Part shown: positions 6,739 through 15,782 of the stretch, one piece after another
How positions within the stretch are numbered: position 1 is the first letter of the stretch
Layout of the letters: every line of letters begins with the position of its first letter
From: a bacterium
GTDB taxonomy: Bacteria; Patescibacteriota; Saccharimonadia; Saccharimonadales; Saccharimonadaceae
Reading direction: 5' to 3'
Length of the DNA stretch: 35,715 bases
NCBI GenBank assembly: GCA_030429975.1
Contig: JAUIGB010000010.1
Location: 1-35,715, forward strand
The notes under the pieces: generated by a model
What the model was told of the DNA's origin: nothing
Database searches by the model: none
Seen by the model: the letters and a program-made list of their open reading frames with translations, nothing else
Made by a program: the position numbers and the translations under genes

Positions 6739-7887
6739 CTATACGGAACCACGGAATATGGTTACGTCGTAACGCTGGTCGAGCTCCTCGGAATGTTCTC
6801 TCCAAGTCGAGACGTAGAAGTCCAACTCCAGAGGCGTGCTACCTGGACGCAAGAAGCCTCCGTACAGACGCGGGAACCGCTGCTCCGTTATCTGCACCTT
6901 TTTATTACCCCAATCCTCACTGGGGTGGGGTGCCGTATGGGTGACGATTTGCCAGTTGAGTTCGCCGGTGTCGGGGTTCACCCCATACTCCAGTAGACTC
7001 AGAACCCACAAATCATCGGCTACCTTCATTAGCGATGGCTCGCCGAAACGCCCGCTCAGTATTGGTTTGGCTTGCTCCTGGGGTCCCCAGCGCTTACCGT
7101 TCCAGTACGAATAGGCATCCTTTTCCAGTAGTCGATTCCAACGAACGCGCATCATCATAATCGGACCCGTTTGCCTTCCGGCGCGCGTTGTCACGATATA
7201 GACCCACGGGCCATCACGGTGCATCGACCACATCTGATAAGGGTCGGTGTTATCCGCGTTGTTTGGCCAAATAGGTCCGATGTCACGGTCAAAGAACTGG
7301 CCATCACGGCTGTGCGCTAGCCCAGCGTAGTGCGTGGTCCAGTCGGACTCCCCTACGTCGTGCCAGTGGTCGATGCTCATGAACGAAATTATTTCGTCGC
7401 CAGTTTCGGGAAAGCTGATACCGTCGTTTGGAATAACGGAGTGCTCTTGACCGGTATACCAGCGATTGTCCATGACTCCACGAGCCACGCCATTGGGGCC
7501 GATATTCGCCGCGCCCGTAAAAGCAAACGGGTCGTCGCTACCTTGCGTTACGTCAGAATATAGAATGACAGGCGATCGCCAGCCGTTTGCTCCTACTTGA
7601 TTTGCGGGGTCTCTAATTTCGAACGTATCGCCAAAAGCGTGGGCAAAAGTACCGTCAGCCCGCCTGTAGACTACGCCCAGGTCGGTGCCACAGACACGAT
7701 ATTGCCTACATGCGTCTAAATCAGCTCCAGTGATGCGCTCTATCTCGACCGCAGGTCCTGGCGGGGATATCTCCTCCCAGTTCGGCGTAGATATGGAGCG
7801 CGGTTGCACGATTTCGGGTGGCTGTGTAGCCGACCCGCAAGATACCGCTACAAGTGCAGTAGCGATTAACGCGATCAAACGAAACAC
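6739..7887 (-). CDS. DUF4185 lipoprotein, GH183-type (candidate endo-D-arabinanase)
   Basis: A 382-aa exported protein. Start chosen at the GTG at 7887: AGGAGG lies 8 nt before it, whereas the GTG at 7896 runs into that Shine-Dalgarno. Residues 1-17 form a lipoprotein signal (hydrophobic stretch, then VAVSC with Cys17), so the enzyme should sit on the outer face of the membrane. The rest is one DUF4185 domain: CGTDLGVVYR, HAFGDTFE, GWRS, the PNDGIS and NADNTDPYQMW segments and SGRFGEPSL. DUF4185 is assigned to glycoside hydrolase family GH183, whose tested members cut the D-arabinan of mycobacterial arabinogalactan; the catalytic residues were not checked here. It is a paralogue of the next gene, with its own promoter. 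Role against an actinobacterial host wall is inference. Confidence 0.85.
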   Translation of the reverse strand: MFRLIALIATALVAVSCGSATQPPEIVQPRSISTPNWEEISPPGPAVEIERITGADLDACRQYRVCGTDLGVVYRRADGTFAHAFGDTFEIRDPANQVGANGWRSPVILYSDVTQGSDDPFAFTGAANIGPNGVARGVMDNRWYTGQEHSVIPNDGISFPETGDEIISFMSIDHWHDVGESDWTTHYAGLAHSRDGQFFDRDIGPIWPNNADNTDPYQMWSMHRDGPWVYIVTTRAGRQTGPIMMMRVRWNRLLEKDAYSYWNGKRWGPQEQAKPILSGRFGEPSLMKVADDLWVLSLLEYGVNPDTGELNWQIVTHTAPHPSEDWGNKKVQITEQRFPRLYGGFLRPGSTPLELDFYVSTWREHSEELDQRYDVTIFRGSV

Positions 7888-7935
7888 AGCCCTCACCTCC
7901 TAGTAAAGTTGCGCTATAGGTCTATAGCTATGTAT

Positions 7936-7964
7936 ATTATATCATGGAATAGATAAATTTGCAA
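7936..7964 (-). promoter_or_regulatory. Promoter of the first DUF4185 gene
   Basis: TTGCAA (7959-7964), 17 nt, TATAAT (7936-7941) on the minus strand. The -35 lies within the last codons of the upstream DUF4185 gene, so the two paralogues can be transcribed separately. The leader is about 40 nt and ends in AGGAGG. Confidence 0.7.
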
Positions 7965-9240
7965 CCTGACCGGGGTCCTCGGGCGGTTTGATGCCCAAAT
8001 CTCGCATGATATGCCCGACGAAATACCAAATTAACTCACCCTTATCACCCTCTGGTGCGTCGTGTTCCCATTCTCGTTTCCAAGAAGATACCGACATGAT
8101 TACATTATCCGCGGTTGATGCTGGATGGACGTATCCGCCATATGGAAATTCTAGTTGATGCCATGTCAGTTGCGTCACGGGGTCTAGCCACTCTCCGGAT
8201 GGTCCGTCATCGGGGTTTTTCAATGTTTGTGTAACGATCTTTGGCAAGCCGCTATAATCCGCGTATGCTAATACCCAGTTTCCATCCGAAATCTTGCGTA
8301 GTGACGGTTCGCCAAAATGACCCTCCATGATAGGCTCGGCATCCTTTTGCTCTCCCCATCCATCGCCATTCCAATAGGTGTATGCATCTTTTTCTAGGAT
8401 TTTGTTGTGTGGAACGCGAAACAACATCATTGGTCCCGGCTGTCTACCTGCCCGGACACTTACTACGTATACATGATTGCCGTCTTGTTGCATCGACCAC
8501 ATCTGGTAAGGATCCGTGTTATCCTCGTTATTTTCCCAGATTGGTCCTGTTAATTCGAAGGTTTTACCGCCGTCATCGCTCCAGGCAATTCCCGCCTGAT
8601 CGGTTTTCCAGTACGGCCTGCCTCCTTTGATATTTTGATATGAAATTGCTATGTCGTCGGTGCCAGGGATGGCCACCCCATCCGTTATAGTGTGTCCCCA
8701 TCCAAACAAATCTGGCGCTATACCTTCACTATCAGTACCTAGTGCACTATCGAATTCGATTGGTTTGCCGTGTGTTGGTATTTCGTCTGTCACCAAGGCT
8801 GTTTGAGGGCGGTATTTATCATATCCATCTGGTAAGTCTGGTAGATGTGGTCCCGCCGACTGGAATGAATCGCCAAATAGATGCAGATACCTACCATCGT
8901 TTAGCTCGACTATAGCCCCTAGGTCGGCACCACATACTCGATGCACTTCGCAGGATTGCATGTCAGTTCCAGTATCCCTGGTTACGTCATTTATCATTAG
9001 TGGTGGCGGTGGTGGCTGATTAATCACGACAGGTGTTGGCTCCGCTTCCTCGATCTCTATATCCGGTTCGTATTCCGAGAAATCTGGCGCAGACGGCGCT
9101 GTTCCGAGTGATTCAGGGCGGTCATGGATGGTGGACGAGGGCACGATTAGCACTGCCGCAGTCGCTGTTAGGCCAATTGCTTTTTTCAGCCACGGGGATA
9201 AACGATGTTTTACCCCTTTTTCCATCAACTCATATGACAT
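7942..9240 (-). CDS. DUF4185 exported protein with proline linker, GH183-type
   Basis: A 432-aa paralogue of the neighbouring lipoprotein. The N-terminus (MSYELMEKGVKHRLSPWLKKAIG) is long and basic, followed by one helix (about 21-38), which reads as an uncleaved anchor or a signal peptide without a lipobox Cys. Residues 40-90 are an acidic and proline-rich linker (EEAEPTPVVINQPPPPP). The DUF4185 domain follows with CGADLGAIVE, LFGDSFQ, the shared NEDNTDPYQMWSM block, DAYTYWNG and HFGEPSL. These blocks align closely with the neighbour, so the pair arose by duplication. A TATAAT box at 9251-9256 precedes the ATG by 10 nt. An exported arabinan hydrolase is expected from the family, with the linker letting the domain reach away from the cell. 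Confidence 0.83.
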   Translation of the reverse strand: MSYELMEKGVKHRLSPWLKKAIGLTATAAVLIVPSSTIHDRPESLGTAPSAPDFSEYEPDIEIEEAEPTPVVINQPPPPPLMINDVTRDTGTDMQSCEVHRVCGADLGAIVELNDGRYLHLFGDSFQSAGPHLPDLPDGYDKYRPQTALVTDEIPTHGKPIEFDSALGTDSEGIAPDLFGWGHTITDGVAIPGTDDIAISYQNIKGGRPYWKTDQAGIAWSDDGGKTFELTGPIWENNEDNTDPYQMWSMQQDGNHVYVVSVRAGRQPGPMMLFRVPHNKILEKDAYTYWNGDGWGEQKDAEPIMEGHFGEPSLRKISDGNWVLAYADYSGLPKIVTQTLKNPDDGPSGEWLDPVTQLTWHQLEFPYGGYVHPASTADNVIMSVSSWKREWEHDAPEGDKGELIWYFVGHIMRDLGIKPPEDPGQVANLSIP

Positions 9241-9276
9241 TGATGTATGTATTATATCCGTAATCTGTCAAAAAGC

Positions 9277-9969
9277 TTATAATTTACTGGCAATTTTGAT
9301 CTGACCGGGTGCTAACTCACCGATGGTATAAGGTCCAAAATCGGTACGATGTAGTTTTGACACCACATAACCTAGCGCGCTGAAAGTCCGTCGAATTTGC
9401 CGATTACGTCCTTCACTCATGGTCACAATCCAGTTCGCTCTGGAATCATCCATGCGTTCCAGGCCCAGCTGACTTTGGCCGTCATCGAGGTTAACACCGA
9501 TGTCGGCTATCATTTGTTGGTGGAGGGGCTCTAATGGCTTATCAAGCAATACGTTATATCTTTTGACTTTTGCATATCTAGGGTGTGTCATGGATTGAGA
9601 GAAATCTCCGTCGTTTGTCAGTAGAATTAGGCCGCTACTGTCCCGATCCAGTCGCCCCACCGTTTTTAGAGAATGATATTTGCCGGGAATAATGTCATAA
9701 ATTGTTGGGTCACTGCCCTGTGCTCTCCTTGAGCAGACATAGCCAACTGGTTTGTGGAACAGTAAATACTCCATGCTTGTCGAATCATCAATTAAGTTCC
9801 CGCGTAAACGGACTTCGTCTCCGGGACTTACCTGTACGCCAATCTTGGCAATCTGGCCATTTATCGTGACCTGATTTTTATCTATAAACTCATCAGCTTC
9901 ACGCCGGGATATTCCGGCGTGAAGCGCTAGATATTTATTCAATCTAATTGAGTCGCTATCGTTACTCAT
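9277..9969 (-). CDS. RluB/RsuA-type pseudouridine synthase
   Basis: A 230-aa protein with an N-terminal S4 RNA-binding domain (RLNKYLALHAGISRREADEFI, about residues 8-65) and a RsuA/RluB catalytic domain with GRLDRDSSGLILLTNDGD, where the Asp in GRLD is the catalytic residue. RNRQIRR near the C-terminus is another family hallmark. It converts uridine to pseudouridine in ribosomal RNA, probably 23S by resemblance to RluB, though the exact position cannot be told. It lies 24 nt after the stop of the receiver gene; a TATGAT box 8 nt before the ATG could drive it separately. Confidence 0.9.
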   Translation of the reverse strand: MSNDSDSIRLNKYLALHAGISRREADEFIDKNQVTINGQIAKIGVQVSPGDEVRLRGNLIDDSTSMEYLLFHKPVGYVCSRRAQGSDPTIYDIIPGKYHSLKTVGRLDRDSSGLILLTNDGDFSQSMTHPRYAKVKRYNVLLDKPLEPLHQQMIADIGVNLDDGQSQLGLERMDDSRANWIVTMSEGRNRQIRRTFSALGYVVSKLHRTDFGPYTIGELAPGQIKIASKL

Positions 9970-9993
9970 CAGGAGTAATCATAGCACACACTA

Positions 9994-11001
9994 CTAAACT
10001 GCTGGCGCGCCAGGAGCTGGAGGAGTAGTGTTATCGTCACCTGCTGGTGGTACCGGTGGAACTGGAGGTACAGGTGGAACACCTGCGTCACCGCCTACAG
10101 GAGGCACTGGTGCCTCTGGAGCTGGTGCTTCTGGTGTTGGTGGAACTGGAGGTACAGGTGGAACACCTGCGTCACCGTCACCTGCTGGTGGTACCGGTGG
10201 AACTGGTGGAACGCCACCTGCTGGTTGGTCAGTTGTTGGGGTTGTTGGATCTGTTGGATTCATTGCATTTTCTCCTAAGTTAGATGGTCTTGGTGATGAA
10301 AATGGTGCCGTAGGTTGCGGCATTTCATTTTCTAGTTCGGTTGGCTGGGGCGGTAATGGACCTGCGTCCTCATTCCCCGGTGCCGGTGTCGCAGAGTCGC
10401 TACTATCACTAGTAGCCGATGGCGCTGCGTCCTCGCCTGCATGCTCCGTGGACTCCTCCTTGTTGTTATTTGTTTCATCTGATTGGCCAGTTGAGCTATT
10501 ATCATTCGACGCGGCAGTGGTTTCTGCTGAGTCGTTCGGTACGGAATCTCCACCGGGCGCTGCCGCAGTAGATTCTTCTGGTTTTGGTGCTTCTTCTGGT
10601 TTTTCCGCGGCATTGGTAGCTGGAGAATCACCCTTTGAGCCCATGACTTCGTGGACTGTTTGGACGACGTCTTCAATCCCAACCTGTGACTTTACTAGGT
10701 ACTTGTCGGCACCTAATTGTTCACCACGGGTGCGCTGATCATCACTAGATAGCGCTGTCATCATGATTACCTTGATGTCACGCGTTTCTGTCGTGCTACG
10801 CAAAATATCCAGCATATCAAAGCCACTAATTTTTGGCATCATAACGTCGCTGATTATGAGCTCTGGTTTTTCTTTGATAGCCATGGCCAGAGCTTCTTCG
10901 CCATCGCCTGCCGATACAATGTCAAAACCTTCCGCCAGTAGGCGCACGCCATAAATTTCGCGCAGGCTTTTATCATCTTCAACCAATAATATTTTTGTCA
11001 T
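9994..11001 (-). CDS. Response regulator receiver with long proline-rich tail
   Basis: A 335-aa protein. Residues 1-120 form a complete receiver domain: VEDD (E8, D9, D10), phospho-acceptor D52 in ISDVMMP, the MMTALS switch Thr and the conserved Lys in DKYLVK. There is no DNA-binding or enzyme domain. Residues 125-335 are low complexity: first Glu, Ser, Asn and Ala rich, then repeats of VPPVPPVPP with GGDAGVPP units. GGAGG lies a few bases before the ATG. The gene follows the hybrid-length kinase by 53 nt, so they are a pair. The output must be by protein contact, perhaps through the tail. The tail is encoded by direct DNA repeats and could vary in length. Confidence 0.85.
   Translation of the reverse strand: MTKILLVEDDKSLREIYGVRLLAEGFDIVSAGDGEEALAMAIKEKPELIISDVMMPKISGFDMLDILRSTTETRDIKVIMMTALSSDDQRTRGEQLGADKYLVKSQVGIEDVVQTVHEVMGSKGDSPATNAAEKPEEAPKPEESTAAAPGGDSVPNDSAETTAASNDNSSTGQSDETNNNKEESTEHAGEDAAPSATSDSSDSATPAPGNEDAGPLPPQPTELENEMPQPTAPFSSPRPSNLGENAMNPTDPTTPTTDQPAGGVPPVPPVPPAGDGDAGVPPVPPVPPTPEAPAPEAPVPPVGGDAGVPPVPPVPPVPPAGDDNTTPPAPGAPAV
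10037..10206. repeat. Direct repeats coding the proline-rich tail
   Basis: A 39-bp unit occurs exactly twice (10055-10093 and 10139-10177). An overlapping 29-bp unit also occurs twice (10037-10065 and 10178-10206). They encode the VPPVPPVPP stretches of the receiver protein and could expand or contract by slippage or recombination. Confidence 0.85.
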
Positions 11002-11054
11002 ATCTCCTCCATTCTACTAAAGCGTTAGCGAAAATGCTATACCCCTTATGATTT

Positions 11055-13481
11055 TTATTGATTATTTTGAGTTGGATGTTGATTTGCATTTTGTGGTCCC
11101 ATCGCGGGCGTGCTGTTCGGCTGCCCTACAGGGGGCGTGGTAATAGGTGGCGCTTGTTTGGGTACTGCGGTCGGCTCGGGTTCTAGAATAGGGGTTGAAT
11201 CGTCGGCAGTTTGTTCAGGATTAGTCTCTATTGCTTGTGGCGCGGGTGGAGAGGTCTGGGGCTTTGTGGGTGCTGGAGTTGGCGTAGATGTAGGGACGGC
11301 TATTGGTTTTGGTGTTTGGGTGGGTGGTGGTGTTGGTTGTGGCACGGGGGTCGGAGGTTTTATGTCGGCAGGCACTGGGTTGACGGGTGGTTGAGGCGTG
11401 CGAGGAGGCGGAACTGTAGGTGCTGGCCGGGGTGGTGGCACCGGTGTTGGTGCTTGCTTTGGCGCCGTCGGTGGTATGACCATTCTATCTTTGTTCCGCA
11501 TAGGCTCGGGTTTATTAGAAGAATTACCTCCCAGTAACTGATCGGCTGGGTTGGGCGCGGGCGCCTTTGCGACTGGAGTTTTATATGGCATGGATTGCGA
11601 GCCAGATTTTCCGCCTTTTTCTTTGCCCTTGGCGACTATAATTGGCGTGTTCAGAGCTATCTGACGATGTTTTTGAGTCTCGGCATCTACCTTTGACTTG
11701 TCTATGTATTTATTGTTGTCTTCTGGTTTCGCGACTTCGGCCGATGCTGCTTCTATGCGTCGTTGCGCTTCCATGTGTGAAATCCTAGGTAGTTCGACAA
11801 AGAAAGTTGAACCTTTTTGGAATTCACTCTCCACCCATATACGACCTTCCATTGCCTCTACCAATCGTCGGCATAGGTATAAACCTAGTCCGGTACCGCC
11901 AATTTCGCGAGTATCACTATTATCTACACGATAAAATTTCTGGAATAAATGCGGTATGTCTTCTGTCGGTATTCCAATTCCACTGTCTTTTATCGCGACG
12001 ACGGCATGATCGTCATCACCATGAAGGTCGACCACTACTTCGCCCTGTTTTGTATATTTGATGGCGTTTTCGACGAGATTATTTAGTATCTCGCGCAAAT
12101 GATCAGCGTCCACGTCTACGTAGTACACTGGTTCTAGATTCTTTAGCCCTCCAACCTCGTCTCCGACTGGTTTAAAGAATAATGTCAGCCCTTTTGCCTC
12201 AGCTTTTGGCTTTAGACCGCCTACGATTCCGTCAGTGAACGAGACTAAGTCTATGACCTTTGGATTATTCTTTAATCTTCCATCGTCAGCCTTGGTCACG
12301 TCCAATAAATCTTGGAACAAATGCCCTAAATGCTGGGCGGACTCGTGAGCTTTTGATATATATTCACGGGCTTTGTCGTCGATCTTGGCGGTAGCCGGAT
12401 TGAGTGCTAACCCTAGATATCCCTCTATAGAAGCGACTGGCGTGCGCATTTCGTGGCTGGCGGTACTAATGAACTCGGCCTGCTCTTTTTCGTCCTGTTG
12501 CTCCTTGGTGATATCTCGGAACACAATTATTCCACCTTCGCCTATGCGACCTATCGGAGAAACGACTAGTTCAATGTTAAGTTTTTTGCCGGCGTTTGTT
12601 TGTAATACTAAATCTTCACGACGCACGGACTGGTTGGTTGATAGTACCTCGAAGACAGGGTCTTTGGATTTGTCGAGAGCGCTTCCATCCTTGGATAATA
12701 GTTGCAGTACGGACTTGTAGTCCAGTCCTATCGCGTCTTGCTTGCCCCATCCTGTCATGCGAATGGCCGCAGGATTAATCAGTTCTATATTACCCTGGTT
12801 GTTTATTGCTATAACGCCGTCACTGATAGCTCCGATGACCGTATCGGATTTGCCGGATACCTGGTTGAGTTCACTAGCTAAATCATAGTAGGCGCGCTCA
12901 TTGGTCTTTTCGTTGCTTGCCTTGCTGTGCCACAAGATTTGACTGACTATCACGGGCAAAAAGCCCGCCAACGCTATTCCGATAATCACCTCTTCTACTA
13001 GTAAACCTTCATACCATAGCCACACTGTATATCCAGACAGCCCTGCTAGTAATACGCCAACAATCCATACCCCGAACGTCCCCGCGAAGATAGATGTAAT
13101 CATCCATAGCGCCAAAAATGGCGAATCGTACGTACCGGTTGATACGGTCAAATAACCGACCGATCCCAGTAGTAGGGCGTATGCGAATAGCGCAGTCAAT
13201 ATCCTGACACTGAACGACCTCTCGGGCACGACTAGATACGAAAGCGTGGCTATTATCATGCTGATGACACTAATGCCAACGGCAAACATTCCGATTTCGT
13301 AGCTACCTATACCTCCTGTATTAGAAAACACAAACAAGGCTATGATGATGGCATTAATAATCAAGGTCGCTTCACATACGCGACGATGCCAAAACGGTGT
13401 TAATGTCAGTTGTTTTATGTTGCCTCCCCTTTTTGACTGACAGGCCCGAGCCACTCCACGCCCACGTTGGTCTATACGCAA
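11055..13481 (-). CDS. Membrane sensor histidine kinase with proline-rich C-terminal tail
   Basis: 808 aa if the TTG at 13481 is used. Residues 35-185 hold six or seven membrane helices. A PAS domain follows (about 205-325, GAISDGVIAINNQGNIELINPA), then HisKA with H343 in STASHEMRTP, and an HATPase with the N box NNLVENAIKYT, DSGIG and GGTGLGL. After about residue 565 comes a 240-aa tail, first Lys and Asp rich, then almost pure Pro/Thr/Ala/Gln. A strong GGGGAGG at about 13423-13429 is followed by no ATG, GTG or TTG at useful distance (an ATA is 4 nt on), so the start is uncertain; a GTG at 13454 is also possible. It pairs with the downstream receiver protein. Signal sensed unknown. Confidence 0.85.
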   Translation of the reverse strand: MRIDQRGRGVARACQSKRGGNIKQLTLTPFWHRRVCEATLIINAIIIALFVFSNTGGIGSYEIGMFAVGISVISMIIATLSYLVVPERSFSVRILTALFAYALLLGSVGYLTVSTGTYDSPFLALWMITSIFAGTFGVWIVGVLLAGLSGYTVWLWYEGLLVEEVIIGIALAGFLPVIVSQILWHSKASNEKTNERAYYDLASELNQVSGKSDTVIGAISDGVIAINNQGNIELINPAAIRMTGWGKQDAIGLDYKSVLQLLSKDGSALDKSKDPVFEVLSTNQSVRREDLVLQTNAGKKLNIELVVSPIGRIGEGGIIVFRDITKEQQDEKEQAEFISTASHEMRTPVASIEGYLGLALNPATAKIDDKAREYISKAHESAQHLGHLFQDLLDVTKADDGRLKNNPKVIDLVSFTDGIVGGLKPKAEAKGLTLFFKPVGDEVGGLKNLEPVYYVDVDADHLREILNNLVENAIKYTKQGEVVVDLHGDDDHAVVAIKDSGIGIPTEDIPHLFQKFYRVDNSDTREIGGTGLGLYLCRRLVEAMEGRIWVESEFQKGSTFFVELPRISHMEAQRRIEAASAEVAKPEDNNKYIDKSKVDAETQKHRQIALNTPIIVAKGKEKGGKSGSQSMPYKTPVAKAPAPNPADQLLGGNSSNKPEPMRNKDRMVIPPTAPKQAPTPVPPPRPAPTVPPPRTPQPPVNPVPADIKPPTPVPQPTPPPTQTPKPIAVPTSTPTPAPTKPQTSPPAPQAIETNPEQTADDSTPILEPEPTAVPKQAPPITTPPVGQPNSTPAMGPQNANQHPTQNNQ

Positions 13482-13563
13482 AAAACGCCACCCAATCGAT
13501 ATAGATTAGCTCAAGCTTTATTATGGTCGATTCTTGTGCCTAAATCAAGCAAAAATGAAAATA

Positions 13564-15759
13564 TTAAAACAGAGTTGCTTCGCTATTTTCGTCAGAGAAA
13601 TTTCTGGAAACTAAATCAACCATTCTGCGCCCATAGGCTTCGTCGCAGTATAGGTGCAGCTTTTTTCTGCCGCTATCATCAACATGGACTATACATACGT
13701 ATTCACAGTCTGGTTCCGTTACCACTGTCACGTATTGGTTGCCGTCGACATCCACGTCGCGTACACCTTGGAATTTGTCATAGCCGATATTGGTGATGAA
13801 CTGCGTTATCTCACTATTGCTATCTAGTTTATGATTAAACACTTTTGTTTCGCTGCCTTTTTCAAATAAGTTGAACTGTATACTGTCAAATCCGTCTGGG
13901 GCGTTGTCGTATATCTCGTCCAGTTCCACTCCGCCCGACACTACCCACATCTGCCCGTCGTTTATCAATAGACAATCTTCTGATCGTTGCTTTGGCAGTA
14001 TGCTTTCTGGCGCGTCATAGCTTAGCGACTCCATCAGTTCCTTTTCTATCTCGGGTAGCAACTGATAGTTCAAAACGTCCAGTATTATTTGTCGAGATTT
14101 TGATTTTGGGTCTGCCAGCTCCATCTGCATGATTCTGGCACGATCAGTGACGCGTACATGCTCTGATTTGGTTATGATATTGTCAGTAATCATATTCATG
14201 ACGGGTCTTACTATTTCTTCCGTCATTAGGCCACGCGCGAATTTGGCGCGATCCCTTTCGTTCATAAAAGCCTGCGCGATATTAAACTTTGCGCCCCGTT
14301 GGTATGCCTCTGATATCTCGTCCGCATAATGGCCGAATATAAAAGGTTTGTAGATATGTAACGAGTTGGTCACGGTTTTTCGCGCGCATTCGTATATCTC
14401 TGGATTGATAGATAGTATATCGACAACATAATCCTTGCCTTCCTCGGGGTTTTCGGGATCGTAACGATCCTCTAGGTCTTGGGTCAATACATCGAATACT
14501 TTGTTGAACATATGGTTGAGCGTTGCCAGCCACATATCATGCTTGTCGGAGTCGTGACGATACGCATAATTGGAGTTATTGAGGGTTTGTAGGATTCCAG
14601 ATAGTCTGGTCAGGTCTTCGTGACCGCCTAGGTATTCATCTATGTATGTATCGAGGAATGCCCGTATCGTAGCCGGTGGATTATTCGGTTTTCGCTCTGC
14701 TGGTGGGTCGTAGAATTCATCGAGCATAAAAATGCTCAAGGCATCTCTGATATCCCTGGCTATATCCATGTCCGTCACCGGCTGATCACCCAATCCTAGC
14801 GGTTCTCCATGTACGCTATCTAGGTCGACTATCGCTCCTAGTGCTGTCAGGTTGCCAGCGTAAACGAATCCATGGGTTAAGTCCGCGCCATGCAGTCTGG
14901 CGAGATTTCTGGCCACGTTTGGTGCTAGGTAGTTTTTTGTATATCGTCTAATATCTTGTGCGTTTTCTACGTCCAGCGGTTCTTCCCCGTCGAATAGTAA
15001 GCGCATGTTAATTTGTTCGTACACTCTGGCGAGGCGTTTCTTGTCCTTAATGTCCCCCAACCTATAGGGGCTGTCCGTCGCGCGTAGAGATATATAAAAA
15101 GTCGTGTCCTGGAACACTGCCATCATGCCGAGTCGCTCGGCGATTGTCTGCTTTTCCTTCGGCTGTCGTTGTATGTATTTTTCGATGATGCGAATTTTGT
15201 AATCGGCCAAGTCTATCAGTTCATGGTGGTCTGTCTCGTCGTCCGCCAGTGGCCATGGATATTGATCAATTTTTGGCTCGGCGATTCCCAATATTTTTTC
15301 TGTCGATACGCCGATTTCACACAGTAACCGCGAGGCTTTTAATACCCTCTCGATGATGGCGCTTTCTTGTAGGCCATATGCTATATATCTGAGCGCCGCC
15401 GTCGGATGTTCTGTCACGTCGGGACTTGTAAAATTGTTGCCTTTTAGCGACGTCGCCTCGTAGGTATTACCATATTCGTCTGTCCACGGTCGGTTGAATA
15501 CTTCGTCGGTTAGCATATATGAACGTCCGTGCGTGCTGCTGGGGCGCTTCATGATGTCAGTTGCCCTGCCCATTCGTCCTCCATCATTAAAAGGTAGCGA
15601 GGGCTGATCGGCATCCGGACTGGTTAGCATTATGGGAGGATTGGTCAATAGACTACGCAGTGTTCGACGAGGAATCGGGCAACCTTCAATATCTTGCGGT
15701 ATCTTTAGATCTTTTACCGCGCTTATTTCATGAGCTTTGATTCTGCGACTGACAGTCAT
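13564..15759 (-). CDS. Large unknown protein (731 aa) with SelO-like kinase motif
   Basis: A soluble 731-aa protein without signal peptide or membrane helix, second gene of a two-gene unit (23 nt after the 129-aa gene). Around residues 288-314 it reads LARLHGADLTHGFVYAGN and then LTALGAIVDLD. The spacing of HG, N303 and D312 matches the catalytic loop and metal-binding Asp of the SelO pseudokinase fold (HGxxxxDN then IDYG). The residue that is the catalytic Asp in SelO is Gly here (G302). An upstream helix with a conserved Glu and the segment CEIGVSTEKILGI could be the N-lobe counterpart. The C-terminal 200 residues are beta-rich and unknown. SelO enzymes transfer AMP to proteins; activity here is doubtful. 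The relation is suggested by eye only. Confidence 0.6.
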   Translation of the reverse strand: MTVSRRIKAHEISAVKDLKIPQDIEGCPIPRRTLRSLLTNPPIMLTSPDADQPSLPFNDGGRMGRATDIMKRPSSTHGRSYMLTDEVFNRPWTDEYGNTYEATSLKGNNFTSPDVTEHPTAALRYIAYGLQESAIIERVLKASRLLCEIGVSTEKILGIAEPKIDQYPWPLADDETDHHELIDLADYKIRIIEKYIQRQPKEKQTIAERLGMMAVFQDTTFYISLRATDSPYRLGDIKDKKRLARVYEQINMRLLFDGEEPLDVENAQDIRRYTKNYLAPNVARNLARLHGADLTHGFVYAGNLTALGAIVDLDSVHGEPLGLGDQPVTDMDIARDIRDALSIFMLDEFYDPPAERKPNNPPATIRAFLDTYIDEYLGGHEDLTRLSGILQTLNNSNYAYRHDSDKHDMWLATLNHMFNKVFDVLTQDLEDRYDPENPEEGKDYVVDILSINPEIYECARKTVTNSLHIYKPFIFGHYADEISEAYQRGAKFNIAQAFMNERDRAKFARGLMTEEIVRPVMNMITDNIITKSEHVRVTDRARIMQMELADPKSKSRQIILDVLNYQLLPEIEKELMESLSYDAPESILPKQRSEDCLLINDGQMWVVSGGVELDEIYDNAPDGFDSIQFNLFEKGSETKVFNHKLDSNSEITQFITNIGYDKFQGVRDVDVDGNQYVTVVTEPDCEYVCIVHVDDSGRKKLHLYCDEAYGRRMVDLVSRNFSDENSEATLF

Positions 15760-15782
15760 GTCGTGTGGTGGATTAGTGGTTT

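Noticed and set aside
10037-10206. CRISPR-like spaced repeats
   Set aside because: Only two copies of each unit, in frame within a gene, with no constant spacer length and no cas genes.
10028-10738. 236-aa glycine- and serine-rich frame on the plus strand
   Set aside because: It is the antisense shadow of the proline-rich receiver tail; Pro codons read backwards give Gly. No ribosome site.
11110-11537. Two plus-strand frames rich in Gly, Val and Trp
   Set aside because: Antisense of the kinase tail, explained by composition.
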